Below, piece after piece: positions 24,691 to 37,793 of a stretch of DNA of 64,000 nt. This DNA is from Notamacropus eugenii. Lineage: Eukaryota > Chordata > Mammalia > Diprotodontia > Macropodidae. Position 1 is the stretch's first letter. Every line of letters begins with the position of its first letter. Both the position numbers and the translations under genes were made by a program. The stretch lies in contig NC_092878.1 in assembly GCF_028372415.1 (NCBI RefSeq), positions 3,747,501-3,811,500 of the forward strand, read 5' to 3'. The notes beneath the pieces were generated by a model that saw only the letters and a program-made list of their open reading frames with translations, made no database searches and was not told the origin of the DNA.

Positions 24691-25230
24691 TGGTCTGGAA
24701 AGAGGAGGAGGTACATTTAATATTACTGCTTTTCTCCATTTGGCTGTGACGTTTTTAAGCCCTAATATATGTTCAATTTTTGTGAAGGTAACATAGGCAG
24801 CTGAGAAAAAGGTATATTCCTTTCTCTTTCCATTCAATTTTTTTTCGAAGGCCATCCAACTTTACTAAAATTCTATTCATCTCCATAACTTATAATTGAG
24901 GTTCCCCACTAATATAGTTTTACTATTTTCTCCCACAACTCATTTCAACTTTTCCTTTAAGAATTTGAATATTATGCCATTTGATGCATATGATACTATT
25001 TCATCGTGGTACCTTTTAGCAAAATGTAGTTTTCCTGGTTATCTCTTTTGCATCTATTTTTGCTTTGTCTGAGATCATGATGACCGCTCCTGATTTTTAA
25101 TTTTTTGCTTCAGTTGCAACATAATAGATCCCCATATTTTAATTCTGTGAGTGTCTGTCTTTCTGTTTCAAGTGTGTTTCTTATAAACAGCTGTTGGATT
25201 CTGGTTTCTAATCCATTTGGCATAGAAGAA

Positions 25231-26107
25231 ATTTCCTGCAGATCAATTTTAGACCATAGGTGACGAACAACAATAAAAGTTAAATTATATAGCTTCAGGA
25301 ATTGTTTGTAAAGCCAAAGAAATGATATGAGAAATGCACACCTTTACCTCAGGCTTGACTTTCATGACTGGTCCACTAACCAACCAACTTGAACCATTGC
25401 CCCAGGCCCTGCACTCCAGAATTCTAATGCTGTATTTCCTACTGCCTATTCACAGCTATGAAAATTCAATTTTTTTCTAATACAAGAAGCAAGAATGGAA
25501 TTGGGAAATTGTCAACAGCTGAACAACTGGCAGACAAACAAGGCAGGAAGGTTGAGATGGTATGAATGTTACCAGTTCAAGAAATACCTATTCAGTTCTG
25601 CTACAACGCTTCTTTTGAAAATGTAAATTTGTTCCAACATGATTGCTATATTAGGGAATGATCTGAGCGTAATTCAGATTTTGTGTTTTCCTACGTGCAG
25701 TTTCATCCACAAGAATCAGTAAGCAAATACAAAAAACCACATCACAATTCCTAAGCTACAACCCAACACCTACTTCCCCAAATAAACTTCAGGTCTTTTT
25801 CAAGGTAAAGTGTGATTTGCTGTATATTTTCTAGCACAGAAGGACCTTTGACACGAAAGTTAGTCCGTTCCCCACCCTCCACCATCATCTAGGTCACAGG
25901 TCTGGCATTTCTGCCTATTAAGGCCACGTTCTCAATCACAGGGACCTGACTCTGCTAACCTGTGCCCTGTGAAAACAAGGGCGCTGGCTGAGCAGCAGCC
26001 CAAGGACATGGGCATTACAACTAGTTATTGTAGTACTGACATAATTTTTGACTATATAACATGGACAAACTTGTACTGTTGTTTTTATTAGGTTCCATGT
26101 TGTGTGT

Positions 26108-26158
<51 letters not shown>

Positions 26159-26310
26159 TGTTACTGAGAAGTTATTGAGTGCTGTCACCCTCACTTCATA
26201 GGTAATTTTTAGTATGGTAATTTTTAGAAATAAATATCAGTTTATAACGGAACTGAATGTACATTGATGAGAAACACAGACACGCTGATTTATTGAAATT
26301 TTGTTAAACA
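25231..26310. other. Unique intronic sequence with a (TG)n array
   Basis: A (TG)n microsatellite runs over 26101-26160. No exon or transposon was recognised in the rest. Confidence 0.5.
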
Positions 26311-26324
26311 TATGCAGAGAGTAG

Positions 26325-29066
26325 GGGGTGGAGCCAAGATAGCAGAGCAGAAAGATGCACCTACTCTAGCTCTTCCCCCACATCCCATAAAATATCTGTA
26401 AAAAAGGAATCTAAACAAATTCTTGAGCATGAGAGGCCAGAAAATGACAGTAAAAGAGATTTCCACCCCAAGGCAGCCTGGAAGACTGACAAGAAAGGTC
26501 TATCACATGGTACGTGGAGCTCAGCCCACAGAGCCAATCCAGCCTTGCCCACACAGCACCAGCAGAAACAGGACTGGAACAGGCCTCAGGGGTGGTTCCC
26601 AAATCCTGCAACTCACAGCTTCAAAGGTCAGTGAGAGAGCTTTTTCACCTGGGGGAGAAGGGAACAGGGTTGTCCCCTTAGCCCTGGCCCCAGGCAGCAG
26701 CGGCAGCAGCAGTAGCGTCCATTTTTGGAGCCCTCAGCCTAAAGATCGTGGGGGAATTGAGCCACTGAGAGGTGGGGTCTTGGGTTAGAAAGAGTGCTGG
26801 CTTGGTGTAGCTAGTGGAGGCTCTGGAAAGGGAATTCTACTTGCAGATCCTGGGCAGAAAAGCTTTGGTAGCTCCAAGACCAGAGTGCAGGCCAGGAGAG
26901 GAGTAAACTCCTCTCCCTTCATTGTACCAACTTAGAGGAACTGAGAACTTACAGGTCCCCAGAGTATACCCTACTCTTGACAAAGGACTCAAAAGTCAAG
27001 TAACTGGCTAGGAAAATGCCCAAAAAAGGGGAAAAAATAGGGCTATAGAAGGCTATTTTCTTGGTGAACAGGTATTTTCTTCCATCCTTTGGGATGAGGA
27101 AGAGCAATGCATACTATCAGAGAAAGACCCAAAAGTCAAAGCTTCTGTATCCCAAACATCCAAAATAAATATGCAATGGTCTTAGGTCATGGAAGAGCTC
27201 AAAAAGGATTTTGAAAATCAAGTAAGAGAAGTGGAGAAAAAATTGGGAAGAGCAATGAAAGCGATGGAAGAAATTAATGACAATTGAGTCAACAGCTTGC
27301 TTAAGGAGACCAAAAAAAAAAAAAAATGCTGAAGAAAATAAAGATAGGCTCACCCAAGTGGCAAAAGAGGTCCAAAAAGTCAATGAGGAGAAGAGTGCTT
27401 TAAAACAGCAGAATTAGTCAAATGGAAAAGGAAGTTCAAAAGCTCACTGAAGAAAATAGTTCTTTAAAAATTAGAATGGAGCAGATGGAAGCTAATGACT
27501 TTATGAGAAACCAAGAAATTAGAAGGAAAAAAAAAAGAATGAAAAAATGGAAGATAATGTGAAATATCTCATTGGAAAAATAACTGACCTGGAAAATAGA
27601 TCCAGGAGAAATAATTTTAAAAGTATGAGACTACCTGAAAGGCATGATTAGAAAAAGAGCCTAGACATCATCTTTCAAGAAATTATCAAGGAAAACTGCC
27701 CTGATATTCTAGAAAGAGAGGGTAAAATAAATATTGAAAGAATCCACCAAGCATCTCCTGAAAGAGATCCACAAAGAGAAATTCTTAGGAATATTGTAGC
27801 CAAATTCCAGAGTTCCCAGCTCAAGGAGGAAATATTGCAAGCAGCCAGAAAGAAATAATTCAAGTACTATGGAAATACAATCAGGATAACACAAGATCTA
27901 GCAGCTTCTGCATTAAGGGACAGAAGGGCTTGGAATTTCTAGAAGTCAGAGGAACTGGATTAAAACCAAGAATCACCTACCCAGCAAAACTGAGCATAAT
28001 ACTTCAGGGGAAAGAAATGGTCATTCAATGAAACAGAGGACTTTCAGGCATTCTTGATGAAAAGACCAGAGCTGAAAAGAAAATTTGACTTTCAAACACA
28101 AGAATCAAGAGAAGCATAAAAAGGTAAACAGCAAAGAGAAATCATAAGGGACTTACTTAAGTTGAACTGTTTACATTCCTACACGAAAAGATCACATTTG
28201 TAACTCTTGAAACACATGTGTATTGTCAGAGGGCACAGGGTGAGTTGAATAGTAAGGGATGATATCTAAAAACATAAATTTCAGGTGTGAGAGAGGAATA
28301 TATTGGGAGAAAGGGAGAAATAGAATGGGGAAAATTATCTCTCATGAAAGAGGGAAGAAAAAGCTTTTCAATGGAGGAGAAAAGGGGAAAGGTGAGGGGA
28401 AAAGTGAAGCTTACTCTCATCACATTTGGCTTAAGGAGGGAATAACATGCACACTCAATTTGCTATGAAAATCTTTCTTACAGTACAGGAAAGTAGAGGG
28501 AAAGAGGATAAGTGGGCTGGAGGGGATGATAGAAGGGAGGGCAAATGGGATGAAGGAGTAATAAGAAGTAATCACTTTAGAGGAGGGACAAGGTCAAAAG
28601 AGAGAATGGAATAAATAGGGGGTAGGATAGGATGGAGGGAAATATAGTCTTTTATAACATGACTGTTATGGAAGTCTTTAGCAAAACTATACATATTATA
28701 GCCTATATTGAATTGCTTGCCTTCTCAGTGGGGATGGGTGGGGAGGGAGGGAGGGATAGAAGCTGGAACTCAAAGTTTAAGGAATAAATGTTGAGAATTG
28801 TATTTGCATACAACTGGGAAATAAGAAATACAGGTAATGGGGTATAGAAATCAATCTTGCCCTACAAGAAAAGAGAGAAGATGGGGATAAGGGAAGGGAG
28901 GGGGTGATAGAAGAAAGAGCAGATTGGGGGAAGGAATAATCAGAATTCAAGGCAGTATGGGATGGAGGGAGGGGAGAGATGGGGAGAAAATTTGGAACTC
29001 AAAATCTTGTGGAAATGAATGTTGAAAACTAAAAATAAACAAAGATAAAAATGGGGAAAAAATAAA
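26325..29066 (+). mobile_element. HAL1 element A, full length, sense
   Basis: An ORF1-only L1 derivative of 2.74 kb. It has a leader starting ggggtggagccaagatagca and a decayed ORF1 (about 27015-28170) with coiled coil, RRM-like and C-terminal parts. A non-coding 3' half follows, with a G-rich tract (28731-28756) and an A-rich end. No ORF2 is present. The flanks tatgcagagagtag (26311-26324) and tatgtgcagagtag (29067-29080) form an imperfect target-site duplication. Several stops and frame breaks lie in ORF1. Confidence 0.85.
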
Positions 29067-29080
29067 TATGTGCAGAGTAG

Positions 29081-29330
29081 AAAAGTTGACTATCCATACT
29101 AACCCCCCCCCCCAATATTTATAAAGATATTTTGTAAAAGTGTGATGGTAATGAATATATTATAGTGCCCTGCCATATTATGTCATCATGTCAGATTTCA
29201 ACTTTTGTAAAGGTACTATAGACAATTCTTTTGTTGGCAAAGGGCAGTCCAATCTAATTTCCCAGCAATTTATTCAGTGCTGTATTTTCCTTCTGGTGTC
29301 TTTCTATTAGATTTATACAGCTTTAAGAGA
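29081..29330. other. Unassigned sequence after HAL1 A
   Basis: A C run lies at 29104-29113. There may be diverged L1 text, but this is not clear. Confidence 0.3.
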
Positions 29331-30310
29331 CAGATATCAATATCTTGTTATTAAGTGACTATTCATGTCTTTTTCTCAACTCATCCAAGTTTTTCTCTTA
29401 AGAATTTAACCTCTATGACATAGTTTTACGTTTTTTTAATTCAGCTATGGTATCTTTAAACATAATGTAGTTATCAATTTGTATTATTGCTTTTTCAGAG
29501 ATCATGATTTTAACTCCTGCTTTTTTAAAGTAGCCTAAAATATTACTTTATTCCATCCTCTTATTTTCATTCACTTTGTATCCATTTTCTTTTAAGATTT
29601 CTATCATTTTTAGCAAATAGTTGGGATTCTTAATTCATTTCTCCAAACTTTTTAATTCATATGGCCAATCTTTTCATTTAATCTATTTACATAAAGGAAA
29701 ATAATTGAGTTGTTTTTGTATTTTCCATTAATACACTATGTGTGGATGATATGTGTCTTTGTATCTGATTTGATGCTTTATTTTCTCAAAATCTCTTGGG
29801 TATGGTGTTAAGATTTCTTTTAGGTTCAAAGAAACAAAATTTTAAAAAAAGATGCCCCATATTAATGGCTTTTTCTTTAGCCACATGAAAACAAATGACT
29901 CATTTCTTAGATTTCATAGCTATCTGAAAAGTATTTAACCTTCTTTTTTGCTTGGTCAGTTAGGACACTGAATTTCTTGCTCACCTCAGGGTTCTTTGGA
30001 AGGAATGTTTCAAATCTTTGCTTTTTTAAAAAATCAAACATTCAATTATTTTCTTAGGTTCTTAACCTCAACTTTTCAGGATGTTATTTTAGATACTCAT
30101 TGTTTTTGCTCTTTGAAATAGCATATCATATTCCAGTTTTACTTATATCTCTTATAACCACAAAGCAATGTCATACTACAGATTGGTTCTCTTTGAAATG
30201 CAATGGTTTTTTTCCTTTGCTGTTGACAAAATTTGTATTCAGATTTGACTATTATACTTCTCCATGAATTATACTCTCTTTTTATAGATGTTTTGGGGAT
30301 TCTAAATTTA
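29331..30310 (-). mobile_element. Antisense L1, endonuclease and ORF1 side, diverged
   Basis: 29340-29540 repeats words of the L1 copy at 24880-25100 (for example tctgagatcatga / tcagagatcatga). 30090-30300 resembles ORF1 in antisense (tagcatatcatattccag). It may be the 5' part of an L1. Strongly decayed. Confidence 0.55.
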
Positions 30311-30329
30311 GACTTTACCACCTACATTG

Positions 30330-30505
30330 TGTTGAGTGTTGGCTATGCAAAGAAAGGCAAGAACAGTCCCTTGAAGACCTCACATTCAAATAGGGAGACA
30401 ACACACAAATAACTACGTATAAACATGATATATACATCTTAAATTGAAAGTAACTTCTGTGGGAAGACATTAAGAGGGACTGGGAAAAGATTCCTGCAGA
30501 TGATG
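30330..30505 (-). mobile_element. L2 3' end fragment
   Basis: gttggctatgcaaagaaagg, gacctcacattcaaataggg and cttctgtgggaagacattaa correspond to the L2 3' end text also seen at 17190-17340. Confidence 0.5.
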
Positions 30506-31645
30506 CAAGTTTAATTTATTTGCCATTCAATTTTATTTTATTTTCAGTTCTGAGTTCTTTGCCTCCCCTACCCATTGAGATTTTAAAAACCTATAAACAT
30601 ACACACACATATATGTACATATACAAACATATAATGTATGTATACATGCATACATACAGAATATAGTCATGCAAAACAAATCCTTCATTGACCTTATCCA
30701 GAAGGGAAAAAAGAAAAAGAGAAGAAAATGTGCTGTAATTTGGACTCTGGGTTAATCTCCCTCTCTTTCTGGAGGTAAGATAGAGTCAGTCCTTTCTAGC
30801 ATCAGTCCCTTGGAATTTTCGTTGGCCATTATGTTGAACATAGTTCCCAAGTCTTTCAGAGTTTATTATTTGTACCATATTGCTGTTGTATAAATAGTCC
30901 TCCTGGTTCTACTCACTTCACTTTGCACCCAGCCTTCCTAGATTTTTCTGAAACCATCCTTGTCCTCCTATCTTATAGCACAACAGTATTCCATTACATT
31001 CATGTACTATAACTTGTTCAGTCATTCCCCAATTGATAGGCATCCCCCCAATTTCCAATCTTTGCTACCATGTAAAGTACTGCTAAAATATTTTTGCTCA
31101 CATGAATCCTTTTCGTCTTTCTTTGATTTCTTTAGAGTACCGACCTAGTAGCAGTATTAATGCATCAAAAGATATACACAGTTTACTAGATTTGGGTGGC
31201 ATATTCCAAGTTGCTTTACAGAATGATTGGACAAATTCATGACCCCATCAATATTGCATTAAAGTACTTGCCTTTCTATGGTCTCTCCAATATTTGTCAT
31301 TTTCATTTTTTTTGTCATCTTAGCCACTCTGATGACTGTAATGTGCTACCTCAGTGGTTTTGATTTGTCTTTCTCTAAGTGACTTGGATTGTTTTTTTAT
31401 ATGGCTATTGATACTTTGGATTTCTTCCTTTTAAAACCACCTTTTCATATACTTTGACCATTTGCCAATTGGGGAACAGTTCTTGTAAATTTGACTCAGC
31501 TCCGTATTATTTATTAGAAATAAGAAATATTATTTCTTAGAAATAAGAACTCCATTAGAGAAACTTGTGGCAAAATTTTCTCATTTCCTGTTTCTTTCAA
31601 ATTTTAGCTGCATTCATTTTGGTTGTACAAAAAAAAATTAATTTT

Positions 31646-34538
31646 GGGGGACAGAACCAAGATGGTGGAGTAGAAAGATGCACATATGCTAGCTCTCCCC
31701 CCACAGGCCATAAAATACCTGTAAAGATAGACTCTCAACAAATTCTAGATCAGAAGAAGCCACAGAGCAACAGAGTGGAGATTTCCAGCCCAGGGTGACC
31801 TGAAAAGTCGATGGGAAACGTCTGTCACACAGGACGTGCATCAGAGCCCAGCCTTGGCCGCATGGCTCGGCTGTTGGAGGAGGACACATTTAGGGTTAGG
31901 ATCTCCAGTCCCAGTAGCAGCAGTTTGAGGATCGCTCAACCCACAGGTGCCAAAGTTCAGTGACAGGGTTTTTTCAACTGGCCAAGAAGGGAGAAGGGCC
32001 TTCCCATAGCTCTGGCCTCAGGCAGCAGCCGCAGAGGTCCCATTGGACGGGGAGCAGCAGTTCCCACAGCAGCCCCTACAGCAGCCTGCATCAATTATTG
32101 GATTGTAAAACCCCTGGGGGCACTGAGCAGCTGATTCTTACCTCAGCCCTGTTTAGAGGCCCTACAGCAGCTGATCGTTATCTCACACTGAATGGCTGCC
32201 CTGCCCCTGCAGCTTATCTGAACCTCAGCCCCCAGTGCTGATTTGGCAGAACTGGAGGCAAGGTGGTTGTGAAGAGGAAACTCTGCTAAGATTCAGGGCA
32301 CAAAAATCTCTACCTGCTCCCAGACCAGTACATGCTTGATTGTGCCACTTGGGAGGAACTGAGATCTTACAGACCCTCAGAATATACCCTACTCTTGACA
32401 AAGGACCCAAAAGTCAAGTAACTGGTTGGGAAAATGTGCAAAAAAGGGGATAAAATAAGACTATAGGAGGTTACTTTCTTGGTGAACAGATATCTCCTCC
32501 CATCCTTTCAGAGGAGGAAGAACAATGCTTACCATCAGGGAAAGACATAAAAGTCAAGGCTTCTGTATCCCAAACATCCAAAATAAATATTCAATGGGCT
32601 CAGGCCATGGAAGAGCTCAAAAAGGATTTTGAAAATCAAGTAAGAGAGGTGGAGGAAAAATTGGGAAGAGAAATGAGAGTGATGCAAGAAAGTCATGAAA
32701 AGTGGGTCAACACCTTGCTAAAGGAGACCCCAAAAAATGCTGAAGAAAATAACACCTTGAAAAATAGGCTAACTCAATTGGCAAAAGAGGTTCAAAAAGC
32801 CAATGAGGAGAAGAATGCTTTAAAAAGAAGAATTAGCCAAATGGAAAAGGAGGTTCAAAAGCTCACTGAAGAAAACAGTTCTTTCAAAATTAGAATGGAA
32901 CAGATGGAGGCTAATGACTTTATGAGAAACCAAGAAATCACAAAACAAAACCAAAAGAAGGAAAAAATGGAAGATAATGTGAAATATCTCATTGGAAAAA
33001 CAACTGACCTGGAAAATAGATCCAGGAGAGACAATTTAAAAATTATGGGACTACCTGAAAGCCTTGACCAAAAAAAGAGCCCAGACATCATCTTTCCTGA
33101 AATTATCAAGGAAAACTGCCCTGATATCCTAGAACCAGGGGCCAAAATAAATATTGAAAGAATCCACGTATTGCCTCCTGAAAGAGATCCAAAAGAAGAA
33201 ACTCCTAGGAACATTGTGGCCAAATTCCAGAGTTCCTAGATCGAGGAGAAAATATTGCAAGCAGCAAGAAAGAAACAATTTAAGTATTGTGGAAATGCAA
33301 TCAGGATAACACAAGATCTAGCAGCTTCTACATTAAAGGATCGAAGGGCATGGAATAGGATATTCCAGAAGTCAAAGGAAATGGGACTAAAACCAAGAAT
33401 CACCTACCCAGAAAAACTGAGTATAATACTTCAGAGGAAAAAATGGTCTTTCAATGAAATAGAGGACTTTCTAGTATTCTTGATGAAAAGACCAGAGCTG
33501 AAAAGAAAATTTGACTTTCCAACACAAGAATCAAGAGAGGCATGTAAAGGTAAACAGCAAAGAAAAGTCATAAGGGACTTACTAAAGTTGAACTGTTTAC
33601 ATTCCTACATGGAAAGACAATATTTATAACTCTTGAAACTTTTTTCAGTATCCGGGTAGTAGGTGGGATTACAAACACACACACACACAGAAACACACAC
33701 ACACATATAGCAACAGAGAGCACAGGATGAGTTGAATAGGATGGGATCATATCTTTAAAAAATGAAATCAAGGGGTGAGAGAGGAATATATTGGGAGGAG
33801 AAAAGGAGAAATGGAATGGGGCAAATTATCTCTCATAAAAGAGGCAAGTAAAATACTTTTCAGTGGAGGGGAAAAGGGGGGAGGTGAGAGAGAAAAAACA
33901 TGAAGCTTACTCTCATCACATTCAAATAAAGGAAGGAATAAAATGCACACTCATTTTGATATGAAAACCTATCTTACAATACAGGAAAGTGCGGGAGAAG
34001 GGGATAAGCAGGGTGGGGGGGAAGATGGAAGGGAGGGCAATGGGAGGAGGGAGCAATTAGAAGTCAACACTCTTGGGGAGGGACAGGGTCAAAAGAGAGA
34101 ATAGAAGAAATGGGGGCAGGATAGGATGGAGGGAAATATAGTTAGTCTTACACAATATGACTATTATGGAAGGCATTTGCAAAACTACACAGATATGGCC
34201 TATATTGAATTGCTTGCCTTCCCAGTGGGAATGGGTGGGGAGGGAGGGAGGAAGAGAAGTTGGAAGTCAAAGTTTTAGGAACAACTGTTGAGTATTGTTC
34301 TTGCATACAACTAGGAAATAAGAAATACAGGTAATGAGGTATAGAAATTTATCTTGCCCTACAGGACAAAAGAGAAGATGGGGATAAGGGAAGGGAGGGA
34401 TGTTAGAAGGGAAGGCAGATTGGTGATAGGGGTAATTAGAATGCTCAGCGTTTTGGGGTGGGGGAGGGGAGAAATGGGAAGAAAATTTGGAACTCAAAAT
34501 TTTGTGGAAATGAATGTTGAAGACAAATACATTTTTTT
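31646..34538 (+). mobile_element. HAL1 element B, full length, sense
   Basis: The element is 2.89 kb. It has a leader starting gggggacagaaccaagatgg, an ORF1 (32434-33629), a CA-rich simple repeat (33677-33706), a non-coding 3' half with a G-rich tract (34227-34252) and an A-rich tail. A perfect 13-base target-site duplication, aaaaattaatttt, lies at 31633-31645 and 34539-34551. The L1 it entered continues on both sides. No ORF2 is present. Confidence 0.9.
32434..33629 (+). pseudogene. HAL1 B ORF1 (L1 ORF1p-like RNA-binding protein), nearly intact
   Basis: The frame from ATG 32607 to TAA 33629 encodes about 340 residues with one in-frame stop (TAG, 33237-33239). Other copies have CAG there. 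Parts in order: a heptad-rich coiled coil (about residues 1-110, repeated LxxEVQK/KEVQKL), an RRM-like domain (NLKIMGLPESLDQKKSPDII at about 33037-33096) and the C-terminal domain (ITQDLAASTLKDRRAWNRIF, near 33303-33362, then KPRITYPEKLSIIL). The last two closely follow human L1 ORF1p (LTADLSAETLQARREW...PRISYPAKLSF). Comparison with copy D suggests an older start at 32434 that is now out of frame. L1 ORF1p is a trimeric nucleic-acid chaperone. Confidence 0.85.
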
Positions 34539-35144
34539 AAAAATTAATTTTATCCAATAACCCCTACTTTACTTTTTGCTATCTCCTCTATTTCTTGTTT
34601 GGTCAGGAACTCCTCCCTTATCCACAGATCTGACAAGTCATTTCTTCCATGTTTCACTAAGTGACTTATGTATGACATTTCCCTTTATGTCTAGATCATG
34701 TATCCATTTAGAACTTTTCTTGATACATGATATGACTTGTTGGTTCATATCTAGTCTCCCAACAGTGTTTGTCAAATAATGCACTCTTGCCCCATTAGCT
34801 GTGATCTTTGGGTTAAGCAAACACTAGGTTATTGTGCTCACTTGCATCTGTATATTGCATGCCTAATTACTTCCAGTGATCAGTTTCTGTTTCTGACCTT
34901 GTACCAAATTGCTGTAGCAATTGTAGCTTAGTAGTACAGTTTGGGATCTGTTATTGCTAGGTCCCATTTCTTCCCATTTTTTAATTGCTCTTCTTGACCT
35001 TTTGTTCTTTCACATGAATTTTGTTATTATTTTTTCAAGTTCTACAGATTGTTCTTTGGTAGTTTGATAGGTTTGGTAGTGATTAAGTAAATTAATTTAG
35101 GTAGTATTATCATTTTAATTAACAAGGGCTAATTGCCCTTCAGG

Positions 35145-35400
35145 AAGGGCAGCTAGGTGGTGTAGTGGACAGAGTGCTGGCCCTGGAGTTAGAAAGACTC
35201 ATCTTTTTCAGTCCAAATCCAGCTTCAGATACTCACAAGCTGTGACCCTGGGCAAGTTACTTAACCCTGTTTGCCTCAGTTTCCTCTTATGTAAAATGAT
35301 CTGGAGAAAGAAATGTCAAACCACTCCAGTATCTTTGCTAAGAAAACCCCAAATGGGGTGACAAAGAGTCAGACATAACTGAAACAATTGAACAACAAAC
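35145..35400 (+). mobile_element. tRNA-type marsupial SINE, full length
   Basis: gggcagctaggtggtgtagt, then gtgctggccctggagttaga, then tgtgaccctgggcaagttac, and the tail ccactccagtatctttgcta, ending gtcagacataactgaaacaa. It is inserted in the antisense L1. Confidence 0.9.
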
Positions 35401-36395
35401 CCATGAGCAATTAACATTCCTGAAATTATTTAGATCTCTCCTTATGTGAAGAGTGCTTTGTAATTGTGTTAATATAATTTCCGTGTGCGTCCTGGCACAC
35501 ACTATGCTATCTTTAGTTATTTTAAAGAATGTTTCCTTTTACTTTTTCTTGCTGAATTTCATCAGTAATATACATAGATGTTGATTTATGTGGGGTTTTT
35601 TTTATATCCTGCAACTCTGTTGAAGTTTGTTAATTATTTAAGTTCTTTTCATTTTCTCTCTAGGATCCTCTAAATAAACCCATCACATCATCTGCAGAAA
35701 GCGATAGTTCGGTTTCTTCTTTGCCTATGCTTATTCCTTCAATTTATTTCTTTTCCAGTATAATATCTAGCATGCCTACTACAATCAAAGAGTTATAGTA
35801 ATAATGGACATCCTCACTTCACCACAGAACTTATTGGAAAAGTTACTCACTTATTCGAGTATGTTCTTTTGTCATTGTTGTAACAGGGATTGGTATTTTT
35901 TGGCAAAAGTCTTTTCTGCATATATTGGAAGTCATATGGTTTTTGTTGTTTTAGTCTGCTATACTTAATAGTTTTCCTAATATTGAAATACTCACATTCC
36001 TGACAAAATTCCACCCTGATCATAAATTATTTTGGGATACAGTGTTGTAGTCGTTTTGATAATCCGTTATTTAGTTGTTTGATTGGGTTTTTTTTACATC
36101 AATATTCATTAAGGATCATCAAGACCATTAATTGTGTCATGGATTCAAACAAGTTATGTAGCATTGGTAGAATCTTTGTAGGATTCACTTGTAAATTCAT
36201 CTGGTGCTGGGGTTTTGTTCTTTGAGTGTTCATTTATGACTGGTAAAAATTTTTTTTTCTGAGAGAAGATTATTTAAGTATCGTATTTCTTGTTCTGTTC
36301 ATCCAGGTAATTTACAGATTTTTATGACTAGTCATCCACTTCATTTAGTCAGTTTTACAGCTCTGAATTATTGGGTTTTTTACTTTTTCAATCTT

Positions 36396-36744
36396 ATGTT
36401 AAAATTTTATTTCCTTCCAATTGCATGTAAAAACAATTTTAACATTTTTTTTCAAATTTTGAGTTCCAAAATCTCTTCCTCCCCACTCCATTGAGAAGGC
36501 ATGCAATTTGACACACACATGTGTAGTCATGCAAAACACACTTCCATATAAGTCATTCTGTGAAAGAAAACAAAGATAAAAAATAAAAAGGGAAGATAAA
36601 TTAAACAAGTATCTTTGGTCTCCATTCAAGCTCTACCAGTTTCTTCTCCGGATATGTCCAAGCACCTTTCATCATAAGTCCTAAAGAATTGTCTTGGTTC
36701 ATCGTATTACTGAGAATGGCTAAATTGTTCATAGTAGATTATCA
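36396..36744 (-). mobile_element. L1 3' UTR fragment, antisense, inserted in L1
   Basis: tccccactccattgagaagg and catgtgtagtcatgcaaaac are L1 3' UTR text, but they sit in the middle of ORF2 text of the surrounding L1. This marks a separate, strongly 5'-truncated insertion. Confidence 0.6.
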
Positions 36745-37793
36745 TACAATACTGATATTACCCCTACTTGCTTTTGTTTCTTTAACAGTTGTGTATTTAC
36801 CCTTTTCATTTTTGACAATTTGATTTTCTCCTTTTTCTTATTTCTTTTTAAAATTTATTTTTAGTTTTCAACATTCACTTATGCAAGATTTTGAGTTTCA
36901 GATTTTTCCCCACCCCAAGACAGCCTGCATCCTGATTACCCATTTCCCAATCTGCCCCTCCCTTCTCTTGTCCCCATCCCCTCTATTTTCTTGTAGTGTA
37001 AGATACAGTTCTTTACCTCATTGCCTCTATGTCTTATTTCCCAATTGTATGTATAAACAATTTTTAATATTCATTTTTAAAACTTTGAATTCCAACTTCT
37101 CTCTCTTGCTCCCTCCCCACTCATCCCCACTGAAAATACAAGCAATTTGATATAGGTTATACATGTGTAGTCATGCAAAACAGTTCTACAACAGTCATGT
37201 TATAAAAAATTAATGATATTTTTTATTTCCCTCCATCCTATCCTGCCCCCCATTTATTCTATTATCTTTTGACCCTGTCCCTCCTGAACAGTGTTTACTT
37301 CTAATTACCCCCTCCTCCCATTTGCCCTCCCTTCTATCATCCCTCCCACACTCCATTTATCTCCTTCCCTCCTACTTTCCTGTAGAATAAAATAGATTTT
37401 CATGCCAAATCTGATGACAGTAAGGTCCACTCTTTCCCTCTCAACTTCCCTCTCTTCCCCCCAGTTGAAAAAGCTTTTCTTGCCTATTTTATATGAGAGA
37501 TAATTTACCTTATTCTATTTTTCTTGTTGTCCATCCAATATATTCCTCTCTTACTCTTTAATTTTATATTTTTAGATACCTTCCCTTCATATTCAACTCT
37601 CCCTGTGCCCTCTGTCTATATGTATATAATCCCTCCAACTACTCTAATACAGAGAAAAGTCTCAAAAGTTACAATAATATCTTCCCATGTAGGAATGTAA
37701 ACAGTTCCACTTTAGTAAGTCCCTTATGATTTCTCTTTTCTGTTTCCCTTTTCATGCTTCTCTTGAATCTTGAGTTTAAAATCAAATTTTCAA

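Larger units (their letters stand above)
18725..25230 (-). mobile_element. Antisense L1, interrupted by SINE, RTE and LTR insertions
   Basis: Read on the minus strand, the 3' UTR lies at 18725-19450, the ORF2 C-terminal region at 19450-20650, the RT region at 22030-22450 (SLISRMKQGCPLPPLLLNIL, then the catalytic region as YSADYMMVYLEKP), and the endonuclease side at 24760-25230. Insertions at 20687-21265, about 21478-22015 and about 23426-24690 separate the parts, and the L1 text resumes after each. About 4 kb of L1 remains, with many stops. Confidence 0.8.
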
